NCBI GenBank assembly: GCA_014380505.1
Contig: JACMJT010000003.1
Location: 1 to 21,219 of the forward strand
From: Hyphomicrobiales bacterium
GTDB lineage: Bacteria > Pseudomonadota > Alphaproteobacteria > Rhizobiales > Aestuariivirgaceae
Length of the DNA: 21,219 nt
Direction of reading: 5' to 3'
Shown: one piece after another, positions 1-8,385 of the stretch
Numbering within the stretch: the stretch's first letter is position 1
Layout: each line of letters begins with the position of its first letter
The notes under the pieces: generated by a model
The model's input: the letters and a program-made list of their open reading frames with translations, nothing else
Told to the model about the DNA's origin: nothing
Databases searched by the model: none
Program-made: the position numbers and the translations under genes

Positions 1-604
1 CATCGGCCGTGATTTCCTGGCCGGACAGCGCTGCAGTCTGATTCTGGGTGACAACCTGTTCTTCGGCCATGGTTTGACCGCGTATCTAGCCGAAGCCGCG
101 ACGACAGATGGAGCCGTTATCTTCGCCTACCGGGTCAGCAACCCAAAAGACTTTGGGGTGGTAGAACTGGACGGCACAGGCAGGCCCGTCAGTATTGAGG
201 AAAAGCCGTGCAAGCCGCTCTCCGACTGGGCGGTGACGGGGCTGTATTTCTATGATGGTGAAGCACCCGCAATCGCCTCGCGGCTGAAACCCTCGGCCCG
301 GGGCGAGCTGGAAATCACCGAACTCAACAAGGCTTATCTGGAAAGCGGGCGGCTGTCGGTGAGACAATTGGGGCGTGGCTACGCTTGGCTAGATGCCGGG
401 ACGCCGGAAAGTCTCCTCGAAGCATCGCAATTTGTTCGTACGCTCGAGGTTCGACAGGGGCTGCAGGTCGCCTGTCCCGAAGAAATCGCCTTCCTCAAGG
501 GCTATATCGACCTCGCCCAGATAAACGCTCTTGCCGACCGATCAGCCAATCCCGATCAAGCCCGTTATCTGCGCACGCTGTCGGACCGCCAATATCATGG
601 ATGA
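1..604 (+). CDS. rfbA: Glucose-1-phosphate thymidylyltransferase, 5'-truncated by window
   Basis: This enzyme condenses dTTP and glucose-1-phosphate to dTDP-glucose, the first step of dTDP-rhamnose and related deoxysugar synthesis in the cytoplasm. The frame is open from base 2, so the window cuts into the gene; 200 residues remain of the roughly 290 usual for RmlA. Visible family signatures are LGDNLFFGHGL near residue 15, which carries the metal-binding Asp, then VEEKP-like SIEEKP, TGLYFYD, RGELEITELN, and RGYAWLDAGTPESLLEAS. The C-terminal helical region (RQGLQVACPEEIAF) is complete. The methionine at 74 is internal and not the start. The next gene converges on it only 24 bp downstream, so any rfbBDC partners must lie upstream, outside the window. 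The family call is secure. Confidence 0.95.
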   Translation, partial: IGRDFLAGQRCSLILGDNLFFGHGLTAYLAEAATTDGAVIFAYRVSNPKDFGVVELDGTGRPVSIEEKPCKPLSDWAVTGLYFYDGEAPAIASRLKPSARGELEITELNKAYLESGRLSVRQLGRGYAWLDAGTPESLLEASQFVRTLEVRQGLQVACPEEIAFLKGYIDLAQINALADRSANPDQARYLRTLSDRQYHG

Positions 605-628
605 CGCGGCGTCACGACCATGCCCCGC

Positions 629-2218
629 TTATTCGACCCAGATCTCAAATGCCACTGGCAGGACGTTACGTATGTTGGGACGAGCGTTCATGAAGGCCAG
701 CAGCAGCACCGTATCGGCACACGCCGGTGCGGTGCTGTGCACGACCATATCCACGATACGCCGGTCATCAGCGGTGTATTCGCGCCATGATCCCAGCAAA
801 AATGGCTGCATCTCGTAAAGGATGCTGTGGGAATAGGCGGATTCCTGCGCCAGTTGCGCCGGATAGACCAACCGGATGCCGAAGGTTCCGCCACCGGGCG
901 CGCCACCTGTGAAGACGATTTTTGCGGCGAGACCGTATTCCAGATCCGCGCTCTTGAACCCAGCAAGTCGGTCGATCACACCAATTTCGGCGGCCTCATC
1001 CTTGCCAAGGGGGGCGGCGATCAGCCGCAGCATGTTCTCCGCTCCCTCCACCGTCGCAAGTGGACGCCCTTCGAACGGGCGGGTGTTTCGCCAGGGCTGC
1101 CGACGGGCTCGGTCGACTTTTCCGAGCAATTCAGCCAGCGAGTGCGCCTCGCTCGAACAACCGGCCTGCTCGAATATGGCCAAGGCCTCGTTAAAATAGT
1201 TCCGCCAGCCGGGGATATCGTCGAGCAGGGCGGGAAAGGCGACCACATCCTCATGGTAGACCACTTCTTCGTTGCCGCGATTCAGCCGCAACACGTCAAA
1301 CATGGTGGATATGCGGTTCTCGGTGTGGAAACGGGCAAACTCGGGCAGATAGGGAATCCCCGACTTCATCAGCAGGGCATAGGTCAGCAACCGCCACTCG
1401 GGCCGATCCGTGCGAATCGCCTCTTGGAGTGCCAGTAAGTTGGCGTGCATTTGGGGCCAATGGGCCCCAACCCGTAGATGTTCATAGCCAGCGCCAACGG
1501 AATCGAGGCTGACGTAATAGCTGACCCTCTCCTTCCCCTTGAGCCAGCGCATATGCTTGTGCAGCAAGGTGCCGTTGGTGGTGATGCGCAGCCGCACCGA
1601 GGCCAGTTCCGGGTCGGCGCAGAATTTGCGCATGAAGTTCAACGCACTGGGGATGGCGAAGGGCTCGCCACCAATACACTCCACTTGAAGCATGGATAGA
1701 AAATCGTCGCGGCACCGCTCGAACAGGTCGTCGGGGAGAGCGGTCCGCCATTGGTCGCGCCAAGGCACCTGATAGCAGAAGGTACAGGAAAGGTTGCAGC
1801 CCCAACTGAAATAGAAGGCTGCCCGCAAGGGCTTGGAGGCCGGACGAACCTCCCCTCGCTGGAAGTCGTCGCGCACAAGCGTCAGATTGGCGAGCTGGCG
1901 ATCGGACAACGTGGCTTCAGTGGGTACGATGTCGAAGTAAGATTGCGGGTGGGGGCGGGCGTCGATGGAATAGGGGCAGGTTCCGCAGCCGTCCACATGG
2001 GTGCCACCGGCCTGGAATCCGCGCAGCGCTTCCAGGCCCGCACCTTTGTAGATCTCGCCGAGAGTATGCAGATCGCCATTCGGAGCGAAGGCGTTGAGGC
2101 GGTTGCCCAGGTAAAAGCAGCAGCACGATGTCCAATTATCGGCGGATGACATGTAGACATCAGTCCAGGGGGCACTGCACCCGGTCCGCAATTCCAGTGA
2201 AGGCCGATCAGGAGTCAT
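629..2218 (-). CDS. Radical SAM enzyme with N-terminal SPASM-like cysteine module (paralogue 1)
   Basis: The 529-residue product has the radical SAM cluster motif CNLSCTFC at Cys141/145/148 and a GGEP motif at 183-186, so it should bind a [4Fe-4S] cluster and cleave SAM. Ahead of the core it carries Cys14-x-x-Pro-Trp, a Cys32-33-34 run, LGEIYKG and Cys78-x-x-Cys81. This is the spacing pattern of a SPASM auxiliary-cluster domain, which normally follows the core. Residues from about 420 form an extra, probably beta-rich domain shared with the paralogue at 10518. The start at 2218 is preferred over 2287 because GGGGGA lies 5 nt upstream and because it aligns with the paralogue; it overlaps the upstream gene by 11 bp, suggesting translational coupling. 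The substrate is unknown. A sugar or nucleotide-sugar is suggested by context, and a peptide is possible, but I see no precursor peptide gene. Confidence 0.85.
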   Translation of the reverse strand: MTPDRPSLELRTGCSAPWTDVYMSSADNWTSCCCFYLGNRLNAFAPNGDLHTLGEIYKGAGLEALRGFQAGGTHVDGCGTCPYSIDARPHPQSYFDIVPTEATLSDRQLANLTLVRDDFQRGEVRPASKPLRAAFYFSWGCNLSCTFCYQVPWRDQWRTALPDDLFERCRDDFLSMLQVECIGGEPFAIPSALNFMRKFCADPELASVRLRITTNGTLLHKHMRWLKGKERVSYYVSLDSVGAGYEHLRVGAHWPQMHANLLALQEAIRTDRPEWRLLTYALLMKSGIPYLPEFARFHTENRISTMFDVLRLNRGNEEVVYHEDVVAFPALLDDIPGWRNYFNEALAIFEQAGCSSEAHSLAELLGKVDRARRQPWRNTRPFEGRPLATVEGAENMLRLIAAPLGKDEAAEIGVIDRLAGFKSADLEYGLAAKIVFTGGAPGGGTFGIRLVYPAQLAQESAYSHSILYEMQPFLLGSWREYTADDRRIVDMVVHSTAPACADTVLLLAFMNARPNIRNVLPVAFEIWVE

Positions 2219-3629
2219 TCCGTTCCCCCATTCCTTGGGACGCTGCCATGGCGCCCTGCGGCCACAGCACGGACCGCTCCGCCCCATCGCGATATTTTAT
2301 TAAGCCGCGAGGCGTTCCCACGGCCAAGGGGTCATCATAGACCCATCGGCCAATCATAGATGCCTCCTCCGGTCTAGGATTGGCGATCAAGGACATGGCC
2401 GCCCGCTGGGCTTCCGAGCGGGATAGTGGAGGCTGGCCCGAGCCGCAGAAGGCTAATGCCTGTTGTTGTAACCGTGATATTTCCTTGGTTTGCCAATCAG
2501 GCAATATGACCTCTCCCAGGATTGGTTTGCTGTCCGGTCCATAGCCAACCAGAGGTCCGAATGGCGAAGCGCAAAGGGACTCGAATACTTCGCGACTACG
2601 CACAAACGGCTTGGCCAACCACGAAGGAGCTCCAAGATGGGCGAGAAAACCCGCTGCATCACCGCCCCCGCTTCGCAGCATCCATAATATCCCTGGGGTC
2701 GTCAGCAAATAAGCGCCCGCAAGGCGAACATTAATGCCTTCTATTTGGAGAATTGACGCCAGTGCCCGCTGGATACTTCCGGCGTAACCAACATCCACCA
2801 TAAGCAGTTGCCCGCCGTCCAGTGCCCGTTGTTCTCTGAGATGGTTGAGAATCGACAGTCTGATGGACCGACAATGGGTCTCTAGTGCTTTTTTGGCACC
2901 AGCCTCTGTCACCCAATCCAGAAATTTGGGCAACGAATCAGGCTGCAATATCTGAGTTGGGTTCAATCCACGCGGCAAGGTCTCGCCAACAAGGCCTAGA
3001 CCTTCGAGCGCTTCCGCCACGCTGGCTGGCTGTCCACGAGCGCGGACCAACAGATTAACCAGCCCCTCGCGATCCTCTGCCGAATGGATTGCACCAGCCA
3101 GGCAAAGGCGGCGCCCCAGCCAAACCTCACCTACGGGAGAACCGGGGCGCACGGCTTGCAGCGCAGAGGCGAGAACACCACCATCTCTCATGACGCCAAC
3201 GATGGCTTGCCCTTGAACGAACGGGAGTTGCCAGACCCAATGGGCAAAGGCTGAAAGAATCGGCCCGAACCGGTAGAAGCCATAAGCGGCGGGAAGGTCT
3301 TCCGAACACTCCAGCGGAGAGGGCGTCAGAATGACGGGAACCGGCACGGCCTCATCCTCCTCACCATCAACAATTTCCGCCTCGACGGCCGCGGCCTGAG
3401 AGGTGTCTGCGCGGACGATGGTTGGACAAAGTAGATCGTAGGGAACCGCTCCAGGCAATCCAGCCACATAGGCTCTGCACTCGGCGAAAACCTCGGGAGT
3501 TATGGTATCTGCGAGCCATCCGCGTCGTACAAATTCCCGACCGATTGCTTCAAAATGTCCCAAGAGTGGTTCCCAGCATGCGTTACCGAAATTGCTATAG
3601 GGCAGAGGCAGCAAACCAAGGGGCGGCAT
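2208..3629 (-). CDS. Protein resembling the C-terminal half of COG5610-type HAD proteins
   Basis: The 473-residue product lacks the catalytic HAD motifs but matches the region that follows the HAD domain in COG5610-type proteins of polysaccharide loci. Examples are YGFYRFGPILSAFAHWVWQ (116-134), VMRDGGVL (146-153), GRRLCLA (172-178) and VDVGYAGSIQRAL (278-290), which correspond to the usual GP-x-L, F-x-x-RDG and VDIGW-x-G-x-x-Q segments. The function of this domain is not known to me; a role in glycan assembly is inferred from context. It is the middle gene of the minus-strand operon, overlapping the TPR-like gene by 35 bp and the radical SAM gene by 11 bp. The ATG at 3629 has no clear Shine-Dalgarno sequence, so it may rely on coupling, or the true start may be slightly downstream. 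The matching HAD half is encoded at 14537. Confidence 0.7.
   Translation of the reverse strand: MPPLGLLPLPYSNFGNACWEPLLGHFEAIGREFVRRGWLADTITPEVFAECRAYVAGLPGAVPYDLLCPTIVRADTSQAAAVEAEIVDGEEDEAVPVPVILTPSPLECSEDLPAAYGFYRFGPILSAFAHWVWQLPFVQGQAIVGVMRDGGVLASALQAVRPGSPVGEVWLGRRLCLAGAIHSAEDREGLVNLLVRARGQPASVAEALEGLGLVGETLPRGLNPTQILQPDSLPKFLDWVTEAGAKKALETHCRSIRLSILNHLREQRALDGGQLLMVDVGYAGSIQRALASILQIEGINVRLAGAYLLTTPGILWMLRSGGGDAAGFLAHLGAPSWLAKPFVRSREVFESLCASPFGPLVGYGPDSKPILGEVILPDWQTKEISRLQQQALAFCGSGQPPLSRSEAQRAAMSLIANPRPEEASMIGRWVYDDPLAVGTPRGLIKYRDGAERSVLWPQGAMAASQGMGERNDS
2224..2229 (-). promoter_or_regulatory. Ribosome binding site for radical SAM gene starting at 2218
   Basis: On the minus strand, GGGGGA stands 5 nt before the ATG at 2218, inside the 3' end of the upstream gene. 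It decides for this start over the longer open frame beginning at 2287. Confidence 0.5.
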
Positions 3630-4545
3630 AGGGGCGCAGCCGGTCGAAATAGGCAGCTAATTCCGGGGACTGCGCTGCCAGATCGCACCGCATCGCCTTG
3701 GCTTCAGCACGGCGCCCGGCGGCGGCAAGGCAGGCGGCGCGATTGCCCAGCACTAGGGCGTCCTCTAGGCAGCAGGCTTGGGCCTGATCGCTCAGCTCAA
3801 GCGCCCGCGCGTGATCCCCCGACAGGGCGGCGGCGATCCCTTGCCAACTGATCACGCCGGCCCGTTCGGTCTCATCGCATGGAGTTGCGAGAGCCGCCGC
3901 GAGAAAGGCCTCAGCCTCAGCCACGCGGCCAGCAATAAGAGCGGCGGTGGCGGCAAGGCGGTCCGTGGGTGGGCAACGCCCCGTGGCGAGGCCCGTCCGA
4001 CTGGCAATCAGCCCAAGGGCTTCCTCTGCGCGGCCAGTGACCATCATGACTTGGGCCAATGTCCAGATGGCGGTGCTGCCGGGATCACTCGCCAACGCGC
4101 GGCGCGCCAATTCCTCTGCTTTGGCATCGGCGCCGGCGATAAGCACCTGAGAAATCATGCCGGTTAATCCGCGGGTATCGCTTGGCTTGGCATTTAAAAT
4201 GAATTCCACCAAAGCCAACGCTTCGTCCCTCAGGCCGCTCGTCCAGAAGCAAAAGGCCGCGCGGCATAGAGATTCAGCCGCGTCACCGCTGTCCCAAGGC
4301 AGATGAGGGGCAAATTGGAACAGGCGGCGCAACTCGGCCTGATCGCCGCACCTGGCAGCCATGTCCGCCATGACGAACCACGATACCGCCAAGTTGGCAG
4401 GCATGGCGGGCTTGCCGAGCCCGGTGAGTTCGGACCATTGTGCGCCGGCCCGGTTTGCATCTTCCTCGCGGCCAAGCACTCTAAAAGCCCAGCATTGCGC
4501 TGCAAGAGACAGGGAAAGGAACCTGTCGAGAACAGGATGCGTCAT
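3595..4545 (-). CDS. TPR-like helical-repeat protein
   Basis: The 316-residue product consists of repeated pairs of amphipathic helices with TPR spacing, for example KAEELARRALASDPGSTAIWTLA, EEALGLIASR, AEAEAFLAAAL and HARALELSDQAQ, each rich in Ala and Leu at packing positions. No signal peptide, membrane segment or catalytic motif is visible. TPR proteins act as protein-binding scaffolds, so a role in holding the operon's enzymes or their protein substrate is plausible but inferred. It is the first gene of the minus-strand operon, divergent from the OGT-like gene. The TPR region of that OGT is similar in style but not closely related in sequence. The start ATG at 4545 has only a weak upstream purine stretch. 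Confidence 0.75.
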   Translation of the reverse strand: MTHPVLDRFLSLSLAAQCWAFRVLGREEDANRAGAQWSELTGLGKPAMPANLAVSWFVMADMAARCGDQAELRRLFQFAPHLPWDSGDAAESLCRAAFCFWTSGLRDEALALVEFILNAKPSDTRGLTGMISQVLIAGADAKAEELARRALASDPGSTAIWTLAQVMMVTGRAEEALGLIASRTGLATGRCPPTDRLAATAALIAGRVAEAEAFLAAALATPCDETERAGVISWQGIAAALSGDHARALELSDQAQACCLEDALVLGNRAACLAAAGRRAEAKAMRCDLAAQSPELAAYFDRLRPYAAPWFAASAL

Positions 4546-4572
4546 CTCAATGGATTTCCGACCTTTTTTTCT

Positions 4573-4602
4573 ATGGTAAATGATTAGTCATCGCGGTGTT
4601 AA
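4573..4602 (-). promoter_or_regulatory. Candidate sigma-70-type promoter for the minus-strand operon
   Basis: Within the 113-bp AT-rich divergent spacer, the minus strand reads TTAACA (4602-4597), an 18-nt gap, then TACCAT (4578-4573). This is 5/6 and 4/6 agreement with the -35 and -10 consensus. It lies about 30 bp before the ATG at 4545. No equally good promoter was seen for the plus-strand gene. Short matches of this kind occur by chance, so this is only a candidate. Confidence 0.25.
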
Positions 4603-4648
4603 TATTTCGTTTACGCTCGCTGTCTAAAGGTAGTGCTTGCTGGGTCCT

Positions 4649-4654
4649 AGAGGT
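4649..4654 (+). promoter_or_regulatory. Ribosome binding site for the OGT-like gene
   Basis: AGAGGT lies 4 nt before the ATG at 4659. It favours that start over the in-frame ATG at 4596, which has no such signal and would add 21 residues unlike the family. Confidence 0.55.
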
Positions 4655-4658
4655 AGCA

Positions 4659-6908
4659 ATGTGTGCTGAGCGGCTATTCGATGAGGCGGTGGCGGCAGTC
4701 CAAGCTGGCGATTTGAAGCGATGCGCCGAGCGGCTCGACGTTCTGCTGGCCAACCATCCCGATCATGGCGAAGGATTGCGCCTGGGCGGGAAGCTGGCGC
4801 TGATATCCAATGATCTCCAACGCGGCCAAGCGCTACTTTGGCGCGCTGCCGACATCCTGCCCGCCCAATGCGAAATATTGTTCGAGTTGGGCGTGGCTTT
4901 GTTGCAGGGCGGCGACTATGACGAGGCCGCCACCTTGTTTCGTCGCCAATTGACCGCCATTCCCGGCCATCCCGGGGCGTTGTTCAATCTTGCCTGGGCC
5001 TTGCGCCGCACCGGGCACCACGGCCAGGCCGGTGAGGTGCTGGAACAATTGGTGGCGGCCCATCCCGGCCACGGCGAAGCCTGGTTCAACCCGGGCAATG
5101 CCCGCATGGATCTGGGGCGTTGGGCCGATGCCTCCGAGGCCTTCGAGCGGGCGCTTCCCTTGCGTGCGGACAAGGCTGACGTACTGCTCAATCTAGGCTT
5201 GGCCCGGTTGCGCCAGGGACAGCCCCATGAGGCGCGGCGCTGTCTGAACCAAGTGGAACAACCGCATCGGAGCGGTGGGCGGGGGCTGAGCTTCGAGGGC
5301 GAAATTCAAGCTTTGACCGGCAACGAGGCGGTGGCCCTGGAGCTGTTCACCCGTGCCGAGGCAGCCGAGCCCCAGCTCGCCCAACCCGCCTTACGCCGCG
5401 CGCAGATGTTGCAGGCGTTGCGGCGGCATGACGAGGCAATGGAGGTGTTGCGCGCGGCCATGGACCGCATGCCGGCAGAAGCGGTTTTGCTGGCCGAAGC
5501 CGCCTCATTTGCCCTGCGGTTCAAGACTTCCGGCGAGGCCCGGCGGCTGGCCGAGAAGGCCTTGGCAATCGATCCCAATTGTTGGGCCGCCCATGATCTC
5601 ATCGGCCGTGATGCGGCGCTTCAAGGCCGTTACCGCGAGGCCGAAGCTGCCTTCCGCACGGTTCTGGAACTGGTGCCCTATCGTCATGATGCCCACAGCA
5701 ATTTGCTATTTTTGATGCTGCTCGACGATTACTCCACGCCTGAAGCGGTTTATGCCGAGCATGCGGCGTTCGGCCGCAATTGGGGCAGCCGGATGACACC
5801 TCTGCCGGCGCGGCGTCCCATGCCAGAAGACAAGGGGCGTCGGTTGCGCGTGGGCTATGTTTCGGCGGACTTTTCCAACCATGCCGTGGCGCTGTTCTTC
5901 GAGCCATTGCTGGAGGCGCATGATCGCAACCGCTTCGAAATCTTTTGTTATCACGTCCGCCGCGAAGTGGACCATGTTACCGCCCGCCTGAAGGCAAAGG
6001 TCGAGCACTGGCGGGAGGTGCCGCTGGGCGAATCGCCCGAGCAGACGGCACAAGCCATCCGCAGCGATGGCATCGACGTTCTGTTCGACCTGTCCGGCCA
6101 CACGGCGGGCAATGTCCTGCCCGTCTTCGCCCTGCGTCCGGCGCCGGTGCAATTGACGGGGCTGGGATACCAGGGGACCACGGGCCTGGATTGTTTTGCC
6201 GGCCGGGTGGTGGCCGGGCCGTCGGCAAAGCTGGCCGATGAGCAGGCCTTTTCCTCGGAGAAGGTGTTTCGTATCGGCCAATTCCCGTTCCAGACCATCA
6301 GCGATGCGCCCGAGGTAGTGCCGCCGCCCTGCACCCTTGGACACCCCTTCACCTTCGGCTCCGTCAACAAATTCGCCAAGGTCGGCGAGGGCGTGCGGCG
6401 ATGCTGGGCGCGCATTCTTGCGAAAGTCCCCGGCGCGCGGCTGCTGATTGTTCATCCCGCCGGCGACAGCCCCCAGGCCATCGCCGAGGTGCGGGCGTTG
6501 TTCGCCGTTGCGGGTGCCGACCCCACCCGCATTGATTTGGTTGCAGAGAAGTCGTTGGCAGGATGGCTTGAAATGCTCAGCCGCGTCGATGTCACTCTCG
6601 ATCCCTTCCCCTATCTCGGCGGAACCACGACCGAGTTATGCCACTGGATGGGCGTGCCCACCGTGACGCTCAGCCCCACAGCGATGATGGCGGGCAATGA
6701 ATTTGCCAATGGATTAGCCGCCGATGAAGCCACCTACGAAGCCCTGGCCATCCGCACCGCGGCAGATCATGAGGCATTGCTGAACCTGCGGGCCGCATTG
6801 CGGCCCATGACCATGATGCGGAACTGGAGCGCGAGACGGCCCGTGGCGTTCGAACTGGAGAACATCTACCAAAGTTTGTGGATGGACTGGATCAAGACGT
6901 CGTCGTAA
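4659..6908 (+). CDS. TPR plus SPINDLY/O-GlcNAc-transferase-like glycosyltransferase
   Basis: The 749-residue product has about ten TPR units over residues 1-360 followed by a GT41-type catalytic region at 396-749. Family landmarks are RLRVGYVSADFSNH (395-408, with His408 at the catalytic-base position known from OGT), FDLSGHTAGN (486-495), RPAPVQLTGLGYQGTTG (493-509), FGSVNKFAK (566-574, Lys574 at the UDP-binding Lys position) and LDPFPYLGGTTTELCHWMGVPTVTL (647-671). GT41 enzymes transfer a sugar from a nucleotide sugar to Ser/Thr of proteins bound by the TPRs; bacterial members often sit with flagellin or surface-glycan genes. Two usual motifs are altered: the Met-Asp-Tyr segment after GTTG, and the SR-x-x-x-S segment after VTLSP. 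Donor and acceptor are therefore uncertain. It opens the plus-strand series, and its start is set by a good Shine-Dalgarno sequence. Confidence 0.85.
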   Translation: MCAERLFDEAVAAVQAGDLKRCAERLDVLLANHPDHGEGLRLGGKLALISNDLQRGQALLWRAADILPAQCEILFELGVALLQGGDYDEAATLFRRQLTAIPGHPGALFNLAWALRRTGHHGQAGEVLEQLVAAHPGHGEAWFNPGNARMDLGRWADASEAFERALPLRADKADVLLNLGLARLRQGQPHEARRCLNQVEQPHRSGGRGLSFEGEIQALTGNEAVALELFTRAEAAEPQLAQPALRRAQMLQALRRHDEAMEVLRAAMDRMPAEAVLLAEAASFALRFKTSGEARRLAEKALAIDPNCWAAHDLIGRDAALQGRYREAEAAFRTVLELVPYRHDAHSNLLFLMLLDDYSTPEAVYAEHAAFGRNWGSRMTPLPARRPMPEDKGRRLRVGYVSADFSNHAVALFFEPLLEAHDRNRFEIFCYHVRREVDHVTARLKAKVEHWREVPLGESPEQTAQAIRSDGIDVLFDLSGHTAGNVLPVFALRPAPVQLTGLGYQGTTGLDCFAGRVVAGPSAKLADEQAFSSEKVFRIGQFPFQTISDAPEVVPPPCTLGHPFTFGSVNKFAKVGEGVRRCWARILAKVPGARLLIVHPAGDSPQAIAEVRALFAVAGADPTRIDLVAEKSLAGWLEMLSRVDVTLDPFPYLGGTTTELCHWMGVPTVTLSPTAMMAGNEFANGLAADEATYEALAIRTAADHEALLNLRAALRPMTMMRNWSARRPVAFELENIYQSLWMDWIKTSS

Positions 6909-6981
6909 TGAATGACTTTCGAAGCAGGAGATTGTTTGTTAGTAACTAGAGATTAGCCATAGGTGAAATGCTACAGATACA

Positions 6982-6996
6982 GCGCTCAAAGAGCGC
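6982..6996 (+). other. Small perfect hairpin upstream of dehydrogenase gene
   Basis: GCGCTC-AAA-GAGCGC forms a 6-bp GC-rich stem with a 3-nt loop, ending 12 bp before the dehydrogenase ATG, in the 100-bp gap after the OGT-like gene. There is no T-run after it, so it is not a classical terminator. It could affect translation initiation or mRNA stability. The rest of the gap shows no convincing promoter. Confidence 0.35.
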
Positions 6997-7008
6997 CGGT
7001 AGGACGAA

Positions 7009-8370
7009 ATGCAGAATGCAATGAAAATCTCGGTCATAGGCCTGGGCAAACTGGGCGCCCCCTTAGCTGCGGTCTTCGCCGCCAAGGGTCACGAGGTCAT
7101 CGGCGTCGACCTCAATTCCAACTTCGTTGACAAGATCAATGGCGGCATCGCACCGGTAGACGAGCCCCAATTGCAGGACATGATCGACCAGGGCCGCGAG
7201 CGGTTGCGCGCGACCACGTCCTTCGAGGCCGCCGTGCTGGCCTCGGACATCACCTGCGTCATCGTCCCGACCCCCAGCAACGAGCAGGGCATCTTCACCA
7301 ACAGTTATGTGCTATCCGCCATGGAAGCCCTGGGCCCTGGCCTGCGGGCCAAGGCCGGCTATCACGTGGTGGTGATCACCAGCACCGTGATGCCCGGTTC
7401 GTGCGACGGAGAAATCCGGGCGGCGCTGGAACAGTCCTCGGGCCGGCGCATCGGCATCAATCTTGGCCTGTGCTACAGCCCCGAATTCATCGCGCTCGGC
7501 AGCGTCGTCCATAATCTGCTCAATCCCGACATGGTGCTGATCGGCGAATCGGACCGTCGCGCCGGCGACCATCTTTCCGAACTGCTGCTGTCCAGTGCGG
7601 CCAATAAGCCGCCGGTGCAGCGCATGAATCTGGTCAATGCCGAGCTGACCAAGATTTCGGTCAACACTTATGTCACCACCAAAATTTCCTACGCCAACAT
7701 GCTGTCGGACATCTGCGACCGCCTGCCGGGCGCCGATGTGGACGTGGTGACCACTGCCTTGGGTCTGGACACCCGCATCGGCCGCAAATACCTGCGCGGC
7801 GCCACCGGTTACGGCGGCCCCTGCTTCCCGCGCGACAATGTGGCATTCAGCGTCATGGCCCGCGCGGTGGGCGCTTCGCCCCTGCTGGCCGAAGCGACCG
7901 ACGCCATCAACAACTACCAGCCCGACCGCTTGGCCGACATGGTTCGCCGCCATTGTGCGCCGGGCGCCGTAATTGCCGTGCTTGGTCTTTCGTACAAGCC
8001 CGATACCGGCGTGATCGAGGAAAGCCACGGCATCAAGCTGGTGCTGAAGCTGACCGAAGGCGGCATGCGCGCGGTATGTCATGACCCCAAGGCGGGGCCT
8101 GGAGCCCAGGCCGTGCTGGGTGACCGCGCCGTGGTGGTCGATGATGCGGCGGCGGCGGTGCGGCAGGCCGATTTGGTGGTGGTGATGACCCCCTGGCCCG
8201 AATACGCCACTGTGGCGGTCGAGAATTTCCAGCGTGCCGATGCGCCTTTGGTGGTGATCGATCCGTGGCGGATCATGTCTGAAGATGTCATGGACGCGGC
8301 CACCATCATCTATCCCGGCCGCTTCCGCGCCGGAACCGAACCCGCCGTGCAAATTGCCGCCAACGCCTGA
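7009..8370 (+). CDS. Nucleotide-sugar dehydrogenase (UDP-glucose/GDP-mannose dehydrogenase family)
   Basis: The product, 453 residues, oxidises C6 of a nucleotide sugar to the carboxylate in two NAD-dependent steps, most likely UDP-glucose to UDP-glucuronate. The N-terminal Rossmann domain has GLGKLG (11-16) and an acidic strand end (GVDLN). The central part has the VPTPS loop (87-90), SPEF (157-160) and LTKISVNTY. The catalytic Cys272 lies in GYGGPCFPRDN. The C-terminal UDP-binding domain has LGLSYKPDTGVIEES. Length and domain order are normal. Whether the substrate is UDP-glucose, UDP-GlcNAc or GDP-mannose cannot be fixed from these motifs. AGGA at 7001 supports the ATG at 7009; a second ATG at 7021 is also possible. 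The epimerase follows after 15 bp, so the two are surely cotranscribed. Confidence 0.9.
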   Translation: MQNAMKISVIGLGKLGAPLAAVFAAKGHEVIGVDLNSNFVDKINGGIAPVDEPQLQDMIDQGRERLRATTSFEAAVLASDITCVIVPTPSNEQGIFTNSYVLSAMEALGPGLRAKAGYHVVVITSTVMPGSCDGEIRAALEQSSGRRIGINLGLCYSPEFIALGSVVHNLLNPDMVLIGESDRRAGDHLSELLLSSAANKPPVQRMNLVNAELTKISVNTYVTTKISYANMLSDICDRLPGADVDVVTTALGLDTRIGRKYLRGATGYGGPCFPRDNVAFSVMARAVGASPLLAEATDAINNYQPDRLADMVRRHCAPGAVIAVLGLSYKPDTGVIEESHGIKLVLKLTEGGMRAVCHDPKAGPGAQAVLGDRAVVVDDAAAAVRQADLVVVMTPWPEYATVAVENFQRADAPLVVIDPWRIMSEDVMDAATIIYPGRFRAGTEPAVQIAANA

Positions 8371-8385
8371 GACGGAGCATCTCCA

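Noticed and set aside
605..628. Possible bidirectional terminator between the convergent rfbA and radical SAM genes
   Set aside because: The 24-bp gap contains no stable inverted repeat or T-run.
4580..4591. ATGATTAGTCAT near-palindrome in the divergent spacer as an operator
   Set aside because: The matching arms are only 4 bp, which is expected by chance in an AT-rich spacer.
5706..6455. 249-codon minus-strand frame opposite the OGT-like gene
   Set aside because: It lies fully inside a conserved catalytic domain on the other strand and has no family features.
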